Positions 5,235-12,830 of a DNA stretch of 15,818 nucleotides are shown one piece after another. Under the pieces are notes generated by a model that saw nothing but the letters and a program-made list of their open reading frames with translations, was not told the DNA's origin and made no database searches. Source of the stretch: Staphylococcaceae bacterium UBA6286. Lineage in GTDB: Bacteria > Bacillota > Bacilli > Staphylococcales > Staphylococcaceae. A program made the translations under genes and the position numbers. How positions within the stretch are numbered: the first letter of the stretch is position 1; every line of letters begins with the position of its first letter. The stretch spans positions 451 to 16,268 of the forward strand of contig DJUI01000019.1 in the NCBI GenBank assembly GCA_002438305.1, read 5' to 3'.

Positions 5235-6290
5235 TTGAAGAAAAAAGTTTTTATTATGGCGACGACAGCATCGGCCGCCGCTGCAGCGTACAGTTACCAA
5301 GCAGAAGCAGCATCTTACACAGTGAAAGCCAATGATTCATTATGGGCGATCGCTAACAAGTACAATACCTCTGTCACTGAACTGAAACAATTGAATAACT
5401 TGACTTCAAACCTGATTTTTCCGAATCAGCGTCTTGTTGTCTCCAGTTCAGGTGGCACGACAGCACCTAAACCAACCCCGCAGAAGAAACCTGAATCAAC
5501 GACGACGACAACAACAACGACCGCAGGAACACACATTGTTCAATCGGGCGAAAGCTTATCATTGATTGCTATGAAGTACGACACGACGTATACGAAGATC
5601 ATGGAATTGAACAACTTATCGTCTTACTTGATCTTCCCGGGGCAGAAGCTGAAGATTTCAGAGTCCGTAACGTCAGCACCCGTGAAAACACCAACGACGA
5701 CGACTAAGACGCCGACGACAACAACAACCACATCAGGCGGCACGAAGTACAGGGTGCAGGCTGGGGATTATCTCTACAAAATCGCGACTCAGTACGGGGT
5801 TTCTGTAGCTAAACTGAAATCATGGAACGGCCTGACATCAAACATCATCTACGTCAATCAGCAGCTCGTTGTCTCTAACGCCGTAACAACAACAGAGAAA
5901 GCACCCGCACCAACAGCTGAACCTGTACCACAGCAGACGACAACGTCTCCCGTATTCAACCACCAGAACTGGTATGACTACGGACAATGTACATGGCATG
6001 TTTTCAACAAACGTGCTGCAATCGGCAAAGGTATTTCTGCTTACTGGTGGAATGCTAATAACTGGGCAAACGGTGCAAAAAACGATGGCTTCACAGTGAA
6101 CAGCACACCTGAAGTAGGAGCAATTGCTCAAACAACAGCAGGATGGCTGGGGCACGTGGCATTCGTTGAACGTGTCAATGCAGACGGTACTATTTTAGTA
6201 TCAGAGATGAACTATTTGACACCTCCAGGCGTTGTTGGATACAGAACGCTGACACGTGCTCAGATGAGTGACTATGTCTTCATTCATTGA
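5235..6290 (+). CDS. sle1: Sle1-like LysM/CHAP peptidoglycan amidase
   Basis: A secreted cell-wall hydrolase of 351 residues with the Sle1/Aaa layout: signal peptide ending QAEA, three LysM repeats (about 27-70, 99-141, 171-214) joined by Thr-rich linkers, and a C-terminal CHAP domain (about 241-351). The CHAP Cys is in YGQCTWHVF (Cys252), the His in LGHVAFVE (His307), and SEMN follows (about 323-326). LysM repeats bind peptidoglycan; in S. aureus Sle1 the CHAP domain cleaves amide bonds and helps daughter-cell splitting. I choose TTG at 5235 because GGAGG (5222-5226) is 8 bases before it and it gives a typical signal peptide (KKKVFIMATTAS). The ATG at 5220 overlaps that ribosome binding site and has none of its own. 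It is monocistronic, with a terminator after it. Confidence 0.93.
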   Translation: MKKKVFIMATTASAAAAAYSYQAEAASYTVKANDSLWAIANKYNTSVTELKQLNNLTSNLIFPNQRLVVSSSGGTTAPKPTPQKKPESTTTTTTTTAGTHIVQSGESLSLIAMKYDTTYTKIMELNNLSSYLIFPGQKLKISESVTSAPVKTPTTTTKTPTTTTTTSGGTKYRVQAGDYLYKIATQYGVSVAKLKSWNGLTSNIIYVNQQLVVSNAVTTTEKAPAPTAEPVPQQTTTSPVFNHQNWYDYGQCTWHVFNKRAAIGKGISAYWWNANNWANGAKNDGFTVNSTPEVGAIAQTTAGWLGHVAFVERVNADGTILVSEMNYLTPPGVVGYRTLTRAQMSDYVFIH

Positions 6291-6302
6291 TTAACTTTTT
6301 TT

Positions 6303-6333
6303 AACACATCCGTTCATTTCGGATGTGTTTTTT
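6303..6333 (+). terminator. Intrinsic terminator of the sle1-like gene
   Basis: A 10-base-pair stem AACACATCCG/CGGATGTGTT (6303-6312 with 6320-6329) and a seven-base loop run into a T tract through 6333. Confidence 0.92.
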
Positions 6334-6372
6334 GTTATGCTTGTAGCTAAACAACAACAGGGGTGAAGCGCT

Positions 6373-6999
6373 ATGAAGAAAATACTACTACTGGTGGTGA
6401 TGGTCATGATGACTGCATGCAGTGACAACGAAAAAGATAACAAACTGGAGCGGGTGCTGAGCGCCAATGAAGTCATTTCAAGCTATCACATGGAAATGAC
6501 AAGTGATAATGACTACAGCGACCGCGACATCTCACAGTCAATGTCCTACAAAGACGGCATGGCCCAGATCGTCACAGGAGGTCACAAACAATCCGTCACT
6601 TATATCACAGACGACACCCAGTATCGACTCGCCCATAACCGCGTCGTGAAGAGTAAAGCAAGTGAAGTCATCGATGTCTACGATGAACAGATGAAGTTCC
6701 TTAAACAATACAAGCAGTATTTCAAAGTCACAACAGAGCAGCAGCAGATCATCTTCACATCAAGCCGGCAGCTGCTGAAAGACAAAGACGCGCTGACAAA
6801 GTTGAACCTGAACGATGCACCGGTCGATGAATTCAGCATCGAATATGTATTCGGCCCAGATGACACACTCAAGCAGTATTCCATCGAACGCCTGCAAAAA
6901 GACCGCAAAAAACTATATGACACAGTCTATCACTATAGTGATGTCAACAAACTGGAGACGATTGACATCCATCCGCTGATCAAAGAAGAGATGTATTAG
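6373..6999 (+). CDS. Putative lipoprotein, unknown function
   Basis: The 208-residue product starts with a lipoprotein signal peptide, MKKILLLVVMVMMTAC, with Cys16 as the lipidated residue (the -3 position is Met, slightly unusual). The mature part is hydrophilic and appears to alternate beta strands and helices: it begins LERVLSANEVISSYHMEM and later has EFSIEYVFGPDDTLKQYSIE, a pattern reminiscent of LolA/DUF6612-like lipoproteins, though I cannot assign one. GGGGTGA precedes the ATG. It sits between the sle1 terminator and a convergent hairpin, so it is probably transcribed alone. Outer membrane-face location is inferred from the lipobox. Confidence 0.82.
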   Translation: MKKILLLVVMVMMTACSDNEKDNKLERVLSANEVISSYHMEMTSDNDYSDRDISQSMSYKDGMAQIVTGGHKQSVTYITDDTQYRLAHNRVVKSKASEVIDVYDEQMKFLKQYKQYFKVTTEQQQIIFTSSRQLLKDKDALTKLNLNDAPVDEFSIEYVFGPDDTLKQYSIERLQKDRKKLYDTVYHYSDVNKLETIDIHPLIKEEMY

Positions 7000-7027
7000 G
7001 TGTAGTGATGAGGAGAACACATACGCA

Positions 7028-7061
7028 AACAGGCTGGAACTCGCTTGAGTTCCAGCCTGTT
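7028..7061. terminator. Hairpin between convergent genes
   Basis: A perfect 15-base-pair stem AACAGGCTGGAACTC with its complement around loop GCTT, between the lipoprotein stop (6999) and the nuclease stop (7067). T tracts are short on both strands, so its terminator strength is uncertain, but its placement suits a bidirectional terminator. Confidence 0.8.
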
Positions 7062-7066
7062 ATTGA

Positions 7067-7768
7067 TTAGTTCTGTTCACAGCCGACCTTGTCTTTATCG
7101 CGGTCAAATGCTGGGCGATAGGAAGGATGTTTCGATGTGATGCCGTACGGATAATACTTTCTCACTTCCGTACAATTCTTCAAATACGTGGGTGCTGATT
7201 TCAGCTTCACTGATGTCGGCTTCTTAGACGTTGCGGCTTTCTTGACGACGAACCCTTCACCGTACGGATTGACGTAGCCTGGTGTCTTCCAGATTCGCAG
7301 CTTGGCTTGCTGCGCATGTGTCTGTGCTTTATTCAACGTCGCTAAATATTTACGCTGGCTGTAAATATAGCCGACCCGTGCGTACCCGTTATAGACAAGC
7401 TTCTCGTTGATCATCGTGCTGCCGCTGTACAAATAGACGAGATGTCGGCCGTAGTAATCTGTTTTGCCGCCGGTGTCATACTGGATGGACAGCTTGCCGG
7501 ACTTCGCGAGCTTGGTCAAATACGTCTTTGCTTCTTTGCTGTAAGGTTGAACGGGGGTGTTCGGCTTGACGGATTCAGGGGTATCGATGAGCAGCAGTCT
7601 TAATGTCAACAGCTTCCCGCTCGTTGTTGTTACTTTCAGTGTGTCGCCGTCAACCGTGCTTGCATAGTAGACGGTTTGACGCGAGGCTGCTTCGGCACCA
7701 GGCAGCGCGCTGAATGATAGCGCGGTGAAAAGAACGCTGATCAGCAGTAGACGGAATAATTTCATCAT
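7067..7768 (-). CDS. nuc: Secreted thermonuclease with C-terminal Excalibur domain
   Basis: A 233-residue secreted nuclease. A signal peptide (cleavage likely after GAEAA, about residue 28) precedes a staphylococcal nuclease domain (about 31-163). Active-site residues matching S. aureus Nuc are visible: Asp42 in VDGDT, Arg57, Asp62, Thr63 and Glu65 in RLLLIDTPES, and Arg108 in YYGRHLVYLY. A Ser/Lys linker leads to a C-terminal Excalibur calcium-binding module with NCTEVRKYYPYG and DRDKDKVGCE, whose Cys199 and Cys230 could pair. The enzyme cleaves DNA and RNA outside the cell with calcium. AAGGAG lies before the ATG pair at 7768/7765; either could start translation. A close paralogue lies upstream on the same strand. 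Confidence 0.93.
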   Translation of the reverse strand: MMKLFRLLLISVLFTALSFSALPGAEAASRQTVYYASTVDGDTLKVTTTSGKLLTLRLLLIDTPESVKPNTPVQPYSKEAKTYLTKLAKSGKLSIQYDTGGKTDYYGRHLVYLYSGSTMINEKLVYNGYARVGYIYSQRKYLATLNKAQTHAQQAKLRIWKTPGYVNPYGEGFVVKKAATSKKPTSVKLKSAPTYLKNCTEVRKYYPYGITSKHPSYRPAFDRDKDKVGCEQN

Positions 7769-7809
7769 GATCTTCTCCTTATTGTATAAAAATGGTATAA
7801 ATTAACTCA

Positions 7810-7815
7810 ATTATA
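7810..7815 (-). promoter_or_regulatory. Candidate -10 element for nuc
   Basis: A perfect TATAAT on the minus strand (7815-7810), 42 bases before the ATG, in an AT-rich spacer. The matching -35 (TTTCCT) is poor. I found no GTTAA-N6-GTTAA SaeR site. Confidence 0.45.
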
Positions 7816-7854
7816 CATAAGAAGTTTCAGTTAGGAAATATAATTTTTTGAAGC

Positions 7855-7885
7855 AAAAAAAACCACTGTCACAAAAACCAGTGGT
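7855..7885 (-). terminator. Intrinsic terminator of the second nuclease gene
   Basis: On the minus strand ACCACTG (7885-7879) pairs with CAGTGGT (7868-7862) around a 10-base loop, followed by seven or more T residues (7861-7855). It abuts the stop codon of the gene at 7886. Confidence 0.88.
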
Positions 7886-8512
7886 CTACAGTCTTTTCTC
7901 TATTTCTTTGATAAGCGTATCGAGTGCTGCATCGACTATCCGGTAGAGCGCTGCACGAATCTTCTCGACGATATCGACTTCTTTCTCGCGCTCTTCTGTC
8001 GTCGTGTTGAACCCTTCACCGTCCTCGTTGACATAGCCTTCCAGTGACCAGATCTTCAGTTTCTTCTGCTTGGCGTAACGCTCTGCCTCCTGCAGTTCGT
8101 ACAGATGGTCTTTCTGCTGGTAGATGTAGCCGACGCGGGCATACCCTTTACGGACGAGCATTTCGTTGACCATGTCATCACCACAGTACAAGTAGACGAG
8201 TTCACGTTTGTAACGGTCATAGCGTCCTTTTGAATCATGTTCGATTGACAAATCGCACGTCTTCACAAGCGATTCTGTATATTTCGCTGCTTCCAGACTA
8301 TACGGCTGGACAGGAGTGTTCGGCTTCTTTGACTCTGGTGTATCAACTAACAGCAGGCGGACAGTCTTCTTGCGGCCGTTCTGTTTGACGCTGAGCGTGT
8401 CGCCGTCAATCGCCCGGTCGAACGTCACGTCATAGCGTTTGGCGTCGGCCGTGCCGCCCGTCATAACGACAGCTGCCAGTATAATCAGCAGTACTTTAGT
8501 GAATATCTTCAT
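7886..8512 (-). CDS. Secreted thermonuclease paralogue without Excalibur domain
   Basis: The 208-residue paralogue of the neighbouring nuclease has a signal peptide ending TADA (residue 24) and a nuclease domain (about 26-158). Asp38 (IDGDT), Arg52, Asp57, Thr58 and Glu60 (RLLLVDTPES) and Arg103 (RYKRELVYLY) keep the catalytic set, though the usual Gly before that Arg is Lys. It shares KPNTPVQPYS and the GYVN..GEGF tail motif with its neighbour. In place of Excalibur it ends in about 35 residues of charged amphipathic helix (VEKIRAALYRIVDAALDTL). Cys86 and Cys110, absent from the neighbour's domain, might form a disulphide. It has its own ribosome binding site (AAGGG), promoter and terminator, so the two nucleases are separately transcribed. 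Confidence 0.92.
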   Translation of the reverse strand: MKIFTKVLLIILAAVVMTGGTADAKRYDVTFDRAIDGDTLSVKQNGRKKTVRLLLVDTPESKKPNTPVQPYSLEAAKYTESLVKTCDLSIEHDSKGRYDRYKRELVYLYCGDDMVNEMLVRKGYARVGYIYQQKDHLYELQEAERYAKQKKLKIWSLEGYVNEDGEGFNTTTEEREKEVDIVEKIRAALYRIVDAALDTLIKEIEKRL

Positions 8513-8543
8513 TGAATCCCTTCCATCTACAAAAATATGATTT

Positions 8544-8571
8544 ATTATAGCATGAATTGTTATGATAAAAT
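8544..8571. promoter_or_regulatory. Divergent extended -10 promoters between nuclease and yeiH
   Basis: On the minus strand TGCTATAAT includes a perfect -10 (8549-8544) for the nuclease. On the plus strand TGATAAAAT (8563-8571) is an extended -10 for the transporter. Both lack clear -35 boxes, as allowed for extended -10 promoters. The two are so close that initiation at one may hinder the other. Confidence 0.5.
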
Positions 8572-8593
8572 AATAAGCAAATGAGGTGGCATT

Positions 8594-9568
8594 ATGAAAA
8601 CAAAAGGAATCATTCTGACGACAGCTGTCGCCGCAGTCGCAACAATTCTCGGCAGCTTCGTACCGCTGATAGGAGCGGCAGTGTTCAGCATCATCCTCGG
8701 AATCATCATCAGACAGCTGGTAGCGCTGCCGTCTGACTATGAACCCGGCATCAAGTATTCAGGAAAGAAAATACTGCAGTATGCGATTATATTGATGGGC
8801 TTCACGTTGAGCTTCAGAACAGCGGTCACTCTCGGCCTGTCATCGCTGCCGATCACGTTGACGACGATAACGGCTGCACTGTTATGCAGCTATGTCATCG
8901 GCCGCTGGATGGGCATTCCTGAACGCATCCGTACATTGATCGGCGTCGGCACGGCTATTTGCGGCGGGTCAGCCATTGCAGCCGCGAGTCCGATTGTCGA
9001 AGCGGACGATGATGAGATTGCCTTTTCTATTTCGACGATCTTTCTCTTCAATATCATAGCGGTGTTCCTGTTCCCGGTGCTCGGCCACTTGCTGAACATG
9101 ACGTCAACCGGCTTCGGTTACTTTGCGGGTGCTGCCATCAACGATACGAGCAGTGTGGTCGCTGCCGGCTATACGTTCAGTCAAGAAGCGGGGGACACAG
9201 CGACCGTCGTCAAGCTTGTCCGCGCGCTGATGATTGTGCCGGTATGTCTGCTGCTGTTAGTCATCAAAGTCCGCCGCGAGCAGCAGGAGCAGACAGTAGC
9301 CATCAAGAAAATCATGCCGTGGTTCATCGTTTATTTCTTCCTGGCAAGTGTGTTCGTCAGCATCGTCCCGCTGCCTGAGGAACTGGTCGCACTCATCAAG
9401 CAGACGGCGACCTTCATGATTGCCGTTGCACTTGCCGGAATCGGTCTGTCCGTCGACTTGAAGTCATTCAAGGCTATCGGCTACCGGCCGGTTATGCTCG
9501 GTGCCGTCACTTGGTTCATCGTCACTGTGACGACACTCATTCTGCAGCAATTATTAGGCATATGGTAG
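8594..9568 (+). CDS. yeiH: YeiH/UPF0324 family putative anion exporter
   Basis: A 324-residue integral membrane protein with about nine or ten hydrophobic segments. Family-typical stretches include YAIILMGFTLSF, GVGTAICGGSAIAAASPIVEADDDEIAFSIS split over residues 116-146, and GAAINDTSSVVAAGYTFS, ending in GIGLSVDLKSFKAIGYRPV. UPF0324 proteins are often labelled putative sulfate exporters, but the substrate is not well established. AGGTGG lies about 5 bases before the ATG. A 24-residue microprotein gene starts nine bases after its stop, so the two are probably cotranscribed. Confidence 0.9.
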   Translation: MKTKGIILTTAVAAVATILGSFVPLIGAAVFSIILGIIIRQLVALPSDYEPGIKYSGKKILQYAIILMGFTLSFRTAVTLGLSSLPITLTTITAALLCSYVIGRWMGIPERIRTLIGVGTAICGGSAIAAASPIVEADDDEIAFSISTIFLFNIIAVFLFPVLGHLLNMTSTGFGYFAGAAINDTSSVVAAGYTFSQEAGDTATVVKLVRALMIVPVCLLLLVIKVRREQQEQTVAIKKIMPWFIVYFFLASVFVSIVPLPEELVALIKQTATFMIAVALAGIGLSVDLKSFKAIGYRPVMLGAVTWFIVTVTTLILQQLLGIW

Positions 9569-9577
9569 GAGGTTGCT

Positions 9578-9652
9578 ATGACAAAGAAATTAATATTCAC
9601 TGTGCTGCTCGCAGTCATCGCTATTTTACTGCAGAAGAACGACGCGACATAA
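9578..9652 (+). CDS. 24-residue membrane microprotein
   Basis: A short gene encoding MTKKLIFTVLLAVIAILL followed by QKNDAT. The ribosome binding site AGGAGG is ideal, 5 bases before the ATG, and the stop is TAA at 9650-9652. The product has a positively charged start, one hydrophobic stretch of about 14 residues (5-18) and a polar end, so a single membrane span with cytoplasmic N-terminus is expected. It follows the YeiH-type transporter by nine bases and could be a small partner of it, which is inference. A leftover signal peptide of a decayed gene is the alternative. A small hairpin (ACGTGC/GCACGT, 9654-9670) follows directly. Confidence 0.6.
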   Translation: MTKKLIFTVLLAVIAILLQKNDAT

Positions 9653-9684
9653 CACGTGCGGGAAGCACGTCCACACTACAACAA

Positions 9685-9713
9685 AACGCCCGGAACATCG
9701 TGTTCCGGGCGTT
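9685..9713. terminator. Terminator hairpin between convergent genes
   Basis: A perfect 13-base-pair stem (9685-9697 with 9701-9713, core CGCCCGGAACA) with loop TCG. On the minus strand it continues into TTTTGTTGT, so it best serves the beta-helix gene; on the plus strand the tail is T-poor. Confidence 0.85.
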
Positions 9714-9717
9714 ACTA

Positions 9718-11244
9718 TTATTTCTCGTCTTTCGGTGGTTCTGCTTCCCGGCCGAGGTCAGCTGGTGCGAGTGGGTTGTCGCGCTTTGGCACCGCTTTGT
9801 CAGTGGAGAACACTTTGGGCGGCACGTCCCCTTGTTCTGCGGTCGTCGTCTTGCCGGCACGGTTGACCACTGACTTCGACAAGTCCATCTTCTGGCGGTC
9901 TTCGCTGAAATCACTCAAACGGTCTTCGTCCGCATCATCTGACAGATTGATGACACTGTCGACAAAAATGCCTGTGCCGTTAGCGACGAGCAGTCCCGAC
10001 ACGTCATTGAATGTCGTATGGTGAAACGTGGCTGTCGTATTGTTGGCATAGACTGCCGTAATCGGTGTCTGCTTACCGTCGATCTTGAGATTGTTGACCG
10101 TCGAATTGTACATATCGAGCGAATATTTCTTTGGATCCATACCTTCTGTGTAATAGACGCCGTGAACAATATCATTACGCCCATACGGCAGCAGGTCAAT
10201 CGTTACATTGTTCGACCGCTCCTTCAGCTCACCGTTCACACCCGCAGCGATGAAGTAGTTCTTCGCCCGCGTCTTGACGTTGTCGCTGTTCATGTAGACA
10301 TTGCCGTAAGTGGATTCCACATGAAGCGTCGTTTCGTAGTCATTGAATACGGAGTTGGTAATATTGAACGTTGTATTCTGATCTTTCAGCCAGTTGTCTT
10401 CGTCCGCATCTTGAATAGTCCCGTTCTCAAACACAACGCCGATCCATCCCATATATTCCTTCGAGCGCTTAGACGTCTTGGCATTGGAAGTGACGTTGTC
10501 GATATTGACTATGGCGTCATCACGGTGGCCGCTCAAGTAGAATGCCATCCCGAAGCTGTCGGTAATATCATCGCCGCCGACATCATCAAGTGTGACGTCA
10601 TGAATATCGACATTTCTATATTCCTGGGCAAATATCGTGTAGCCGCCGTACATATGCTCAAACGTCACATCGTGTACGGTCAGCTGCTTCGTATTCGTCA
10701 CCGCAATCCCTTTCGTCATAGGAGTATTATAGAAATCACTTGAATCTTTCATTGTAAAATACAAGTCTTGAGGGTTGCGGCTGCCGTCGATAGTAATTCC
10801 TTCAATCTCCAGCTCAATCAGATTATCACTTGTCCCGTTCAACCGGAACGCATAGAATTCAGGCGGATTGATCATCGGATTTTTCGGACGGATGACAGCA
10901 CCGTCTCCCTTTATATGAAGCCCTTTAATGTCAGATACTTCAATCGTCCGGCTCGTGTGATAAGTCCCTTTTGGAATGTGCAGTTCAATCGCTTCCTGCT
11001 GCGCCTGTTGGATCGCCTTCTCAAAGGCATCGGCATCATCTTTGCCGTCGTCCGGCTTGGCACCGAAATCGCCTACTGATATCGTCTTTGCATCTTTAAT
11101 CGCAGGTGCGTCATTAGTGACGACGACTTGTTTCGGCGGCTCCTCTTTATTCCATATAGTCATCCACAGTACCCCCAGCACAGCTAATACTGCTAACGGT
11201 ATCCACCACAACTTCTTGACAACTGTTTGATCAGTTTTCGCCAT
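9718..11244 (-). CDS. Membrane-anchored right-handed beta-helix (pectate-lyase-like) protein
   Basis: A 508-residue protein with an N-terminal cytoplasmic tail and a single membrane anchor (LWWIPLAVLAVLGVLWMTIW, about 12-31), so the bulk faces outside. After a short linker comes ISVGDFGAKPDDGKDDADAF, the hallmark start of the pectate-lyase-3/GH28-like superfamily, then a long run of beta-helix coils with repeated N-I-x-N and D-V-T-F patterns (about 55-440). The C-terminal 70 residues are charged and Pro-rich (PKRDNPLAPADLG). Such proteins cleave or bind acidic polysaccharides; the substrate here is unknown, with capsule or wall polymer as guesses. GGAGG precedes the ATG by 5 bases. It diverges from the EVE-domain gene. 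Confidence 0.85.
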   Translation of the reverse strand: MAKTDQTVVKKLWWIPLAVLAVLGVLWMTIWNKEEPPKQVVVTNDAPAIKDAKTISVGDFGAKPDDGKDDADAFEKAIQQAQQEAIELHIPKGTYHTSRTIEVSDIKGLHIKGDGAVIRPKNPMINPPEFYAFRLNGTSDNLIELEIEGITIDGSRNPQDLYFTMKDSSDFYNTPMTKGIAVTNTKQLTVHDVTFEHMYGGYTIFAQEYRNVDIHDVTLDDVGGDDITDSFGMAFYLSGHRDDAIVNIDNVTSNAKTSKRSKEYMGWIGVVFENGTIQDADEDNWLKDQNTTFNITNSVFNDYETTLHVESTYGNVYMNSDNVKTRAKNYFIAAGVNGELKERSNNVTIDLLPYGRNDIVHGVYYTEGMDPKKYSLDMYNSTVNNLKIDGKQTPITAVYANNTTATFHHTTFNDVSGLLVANGTGIFVDSVINLSDDADEDRLSDFSEDRQKMDLSKSVVNRAGKTTTAEQGDVPPKVFSTDKAVPKRDNPLAPADLGREAEPPKDEK

Positions 11245-11363
11245 AAGCCCCTCCTTAAGTTATTTACATCATTCTAACACAATTTACCTCAAATCACAGA
11301 TATCGCTATGCACGCAAAAAGTAATTTCAGTATAATGGCACTATACACTTTAAGGAGGCAATT
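11245..11363. promoter_or_regulatory. Divergent promoter region
   Basis: For the plus-strand gene a perfect TATAAT lies at 11331-11336, 28 bases before the ATG, without a clear -35. For the minus-strand gene TGTTAGAAT on the minus strand (centred near 11273) is an extended -10. No operator stands out. Confidence 0.5.
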
Positions 11364-12764
11364 ATGAGCCCACATTATTTCTGGTTGAACTGCGGCTATA
11401 ACCGCTTCAATCATGTCGAAGATTTGACCGGGCAGGTCTCTGTCTTTGATTCATCTGTTCATTTCAATCCGTCAGAAGGCTACACAGCATTCAAACGTGC
11501 ACGGCTCGGGGATAAAGTGATCTTCTATCAAGTACAGAACAAGATCGGTCTGCTCGGGGCAGGGACTGTCGTCAAATACGAAGAGCCTAGGCGTGGTAAG
11601 ATTATCATCCATTTCCGCCTGGAAGAGACGCTGAACCCGGTCACGAAGGACTATTTAGCACGCAGCGAACAGCTGAAGACAACGCTGTCCCGAATGAAGG
11701 AGCAGCTGCTGAACCCGCTCAGTGAAGAAGACTATGAGCAGATTGTTGCTGTCGGCCGCGGAGAGGAGAAGATCAACCGCTACTTCTTGATGAAGGAGAT
11801 GGAGCCTTTTGTCAAAGGAGAAGAGTATACGATCTTCGTCCGCACCGTGAACGGTATCGAGCGTAACGGCTTCAAGCATTATCAGGAGATGCAGCAGGGA
11901 GACCGCGTCATCATCTACCGGACAGCACCGGAGCGCGGTATATACGGTGTCGCCGAAGTGACGTCAGCCATGCAGAAACTACCGGTCATTCAAGGTCGCA
12001 CCGATTCAACAGCAGTGATGATCAAGTATTCAGGAGATATCGACTACAAGACCATCTATGATCTGGACCGTGAGCCGATGCTCCGCGCCCAGCACTTCCT
12101 CGCTGACAACTGGAACGAATCCGTCACAGAACTGACCAAAGTGCAGTATGACGTCATGCTTGAGGCGGGTGACAAGGAAGAGGAACCGCTTAAGACAACG
12201 CCGTACTTGCACGAGCTGATCAAGCAGGCCAATCTGCCGAACCCTGACAGTTCAAAAGTATTCGTCACACCGAGCGGCCGTAAGCTGCCGGACAAAGCGC
12301 CCGCTGCTAAAGTCATCCATCTGTTTGTGACTGGCGACATGACCGATCCTTATGATATCGTCAAAAATTACTTGAAGTTAGCGGCAGACACGCCGTACTA
12401 TATCGCTGACGACACATGGACAGCAGGCACATTGTACGGCCAGTACGTCGAAGAAGAGGTGACGACGTTCCATCCGGGCGTACTGACGAAGCACTTGAAT
12501 AAGCAGGCGATCATCATTGAAGACATTGATCAGCTGGAGCCGGCAGTACTGAAGCCGCTCTTCCAGGCGGCTCGAGGTCATACTGTACACCTGCCGTTCC
12601 AACACGGCGGCAGTCCGGCAACGCTCGGCAAGACAGATGCCACTTACACAGTTCACCCGGATTTCCGTATCATCGGTATGACCCGTCAGACGGCGGATGA
12701 CATCCGCCGGCATTATCCGGCCGATATGCACCCTTTGATCAAAGTGTACCAGTTCAAAAAATAA
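11364..12764 (+). CDS. Double EVE-domain protein fused to a degenerate AAA/McrB-like module
   Basis: A 466-residue soluble protein in three parts. Residues 3-128 and about 152-267 look like two EVE (PUA-superfamily) domains: each has the GD-x-VI-x-Y core (LGDKVIFYQ at 49-57; QGDRVIIYR at 178-186), a G-x-G/A-x-V strand soon after, and a closing helix (EEDYEQIV; KVQYDVML). EVE domains bind modified bases in DNA or RNA. Residues about 297-445 follow the AAA_5/McrB fold: GTLYGQYVEEEVTTFHPGVL, Walker-B-like AIIIEDID (382-389), and sensor-1-like HPDFRIIGMTRQT (431-443). The Walker A site is replaced by TGDMTDPYD (323-331), with no GxxxxGK[ST], so nucleotide hydrolysis is unlikely. AAGGAGG lies 5 bases before the ATG. 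No McrC-like nuclease gene lies next to it. The domain reading is from pattern recognition. Confidence 0.75.
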   Translation: MSPHYFWLNCGYNRFNHVEDLTGQVSVFDSSVHFNPSEGYTAFKRARLGDKVIFYQVQNKIGLLGAGTVVKYEEPRRGKIIIHFRLEETLNPVTKDYLARSEQLKTTLSRMKEQLLNPLSEEDYEQIVAVGRGEEKINRYFLMKEMEPFVKGEEYTIFVRTVNGIERNGFKHYQEMQQGDRVIIYRTAPERGIYGVAEVTSAMQKLPVIQGRTDSTAVMIKYSGDIDYKTIYDLDREPMLRAQHFLADNWNESVTELTKVQYDVMLEAGDKEEEPLKTTPYLHELIKQANLPNPDSSKVFVTPSGRKLPDKAPAAKVIHLFVTGDMTDPYDIVKNYLKLAADTPYYIADDTWTAGTLYGQYVEEEVTTFHPGVLTKHLNKQAIIIEDIDQLEPAVLKPLFQAARGHTVHLPFQHGGSPATLGKTDATYTVHPDFRIIGMTRQTADDIRRHYPADMHPLIKVYQFKK

Positions 12765-12789
12765 AATTCATAAACTATATTGTGTGAAA

Positions 12790-12818
12790 TTGGATGCATA
12801 TTGACTGTATGCTATACT
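12790..12818 (+). promoter_or_regulatory. Sigma-A promoter directly before a terminator
   Basis: TTGGAT (12790-12795), 17 bases, TATACT (12813-12818) with extended TGC, giving a start near 12825. The terminator hairpin begins at 12831, so an uninterrupted transcript would be only about 40 bases. Confidence 0.5.
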
Positions 12819-12830
12819 TAAATGAATAAT

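Noticed and set aside
7769..7885. SaeR-type site upstream of nuc
   Set aside because: A single GTTAA is present but no second copy at the right spacing.
10018..10743. Long plus-strand frame of 241 residues opposite the beta-helix gene
   Set aside because: It is antisense to a well-supported gene, has no ribosome binding site and no coherent protein features; it reflects codon structure of the true gene.
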